Source: Brachypodius melanocephalos (taxonomy: Eukaryota; Chordata; Aves; Passeriformes; Pycnonotidae). Taken from it: 64,000 nucleotides of DNA. The position numbers and the translations under genes are program-made. Under the pieces are notes generated by a model. It had not been told where the DNA came from. It saw nothing but the letters and a program-made list of their open reading frames with translations, and searched no databases. Where the stretch lies: NCBI GenBank assembly GCA_013398615.1, contig VZSR01003282.1, positions 7,629,770 to 7,693,769 of the forward strand, read 5' to 3'. This document shows positions 63,681-64,000 of the stretch, piece by piece. Numbering within the stretch: position 1 is the stretch's first letter; each line of letters opens with the position of its first letter.

Positions 63681-63740
63681 GATAAGTCGTTAACAGAAGA
63701 TAAGGAGAGGGCAATGTTTGATAAGCCATTAACAGAAGAT
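63681..63740 (-). repeat. Direct repeat pair in the LTR, U3-enhancer-like
   Basis: GATAAGTCGTTAACAGAAGA at 63681 recurs as GATAAGCCATTAACAGAAGA at 63720, with two mismatches and a 39-bp offset. The first copy sits against the perfect palindrome TTATCGATAA (63677-63686). Short duplicated blocks like this are typical of LTR U3 enhancers. Confidence 0.8.
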
Positions 63741-63974
63741 GGCCCAGAGGGAGGGGGCCTGGGAAAACACTGCTCCAACAATTGGATTCAATAATTCATG
63801 AGGATGGTGATAGAATACTTTGTGCTAATCCTATACTACAACCCAGGACACCTGCTAAATTTTTTGTCCCTCTTCAAAGCCCTCACCCTGAGACTTCACA
63901 CCTGTCAGTGGCTGCTGGACAGCAGAACTTTGAACTTCTGATTTCATGGTAGACTGAACTCTCTGCACCAGAAC

Positions 63975-64000
63975 TTTTATTTTATTTTATTTTATTTTAT
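63975..64000 (+). repeat. (TTTTA)n microsatellite at the window edge
   Basis: Five perfect TTTTA-type units run to the last base, so the array is cut by the window and its full length is unknown. Confidence 0.95.

Larger units (their letters stand above)
63270..63850 (-). mobile_element. Probable endogenous-retrovirus LTR (solo LTR or LTR of a copy cut by the window edge)
   Basis: On the minus strand the element reads TGTCCTGG...CCACAACA, the TG...CA termini of a retroviral LTR, about 580 bp long. Minus orientation is favoured because ATTAAA (a poly(A) signal variant) lies near the minus-strand 3' end at about 63321-63326. A repeated GATAAG-containing block, typical of U3, lies near the minus-strand 5' end. 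The flanks CCTAC (63265-63269) and CCTGC (63851-63855) could be a 5-bp target duplication with one mismatch, which would make this a solo LTR. No primer-binding site or polypurine tract is obvious beside it. Family naming needs a repeat library. Confidence 0.6.

Overview
The window is nuclear DNA from a vertebrate, almost certainly a bird and probably a songbird. Three things suggest this. The protein-coding exons are a close match to vertebrate DPP10. CR1 LINE 3' ends, the dominant avian retroposon, occur on both strands. An endogenous-retrovirus LTR with termini TGTCCTGG...CCACAACA lies near the right edge and looks like passerine families. The sequence is AT-rich, rich in microsatellites and has no operon-like gene packing. 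One 10-N assembly gap lies at 37158-37167.

Left part (1 to about 13 kb): the last seven coding exons of DPP10 (inactive dipeptidyl peptidase 10, an auxiliary subunit of Kv4 potassium channels) on the + strand, with all exon-intron junctions readable. The exons (2186-2380, 3678-3732, 7279-7378, 8197-8255, 8345-8417, 9324-9397, 10778-10915) join in frame to encode the C-terminal 230 residues of the alpha/beta-hydrolase domain. The residue at the catalytic serine position is Gly, while the Asp and His of the triad are kept, which is the expected state for this non-enzymatic family member. The stop codon at 10913-10915 is followed by a long AT-rich 3' UTR with at least five AATAAA signals, of which 13008-13013 may be the most distal.

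Right part (about 13 kb to 64 kb): I see no further gene on either strand. This fits the gene desert known to follow DPP10 in vertebrates. It holds decayed CR1 fragments, a 162-bp perfect (AGGGA)n array, a ~190-bp pure-pyrimidine array that changes from a 5-mer to a 7-mer unit, several (TA)n and homopolymer tracts, a diverged ~120-bp direct duplication, AT-rich homeodomain-motif clusters that could be conserved noncoding elements, and a probable LTR close to the right edge. Open reading frames in this part are short, overlap in several frames, and match no family I recognise.

I found no evidence of a novel multi-gene system. The most useful second looks are the DPP10 splice-site microsatellite, the extra residue beside the catalytic-position His, the two long purine/pyrimidine arrays, the 28-29 kb duplication, and the U3-like repeats in the LTR.
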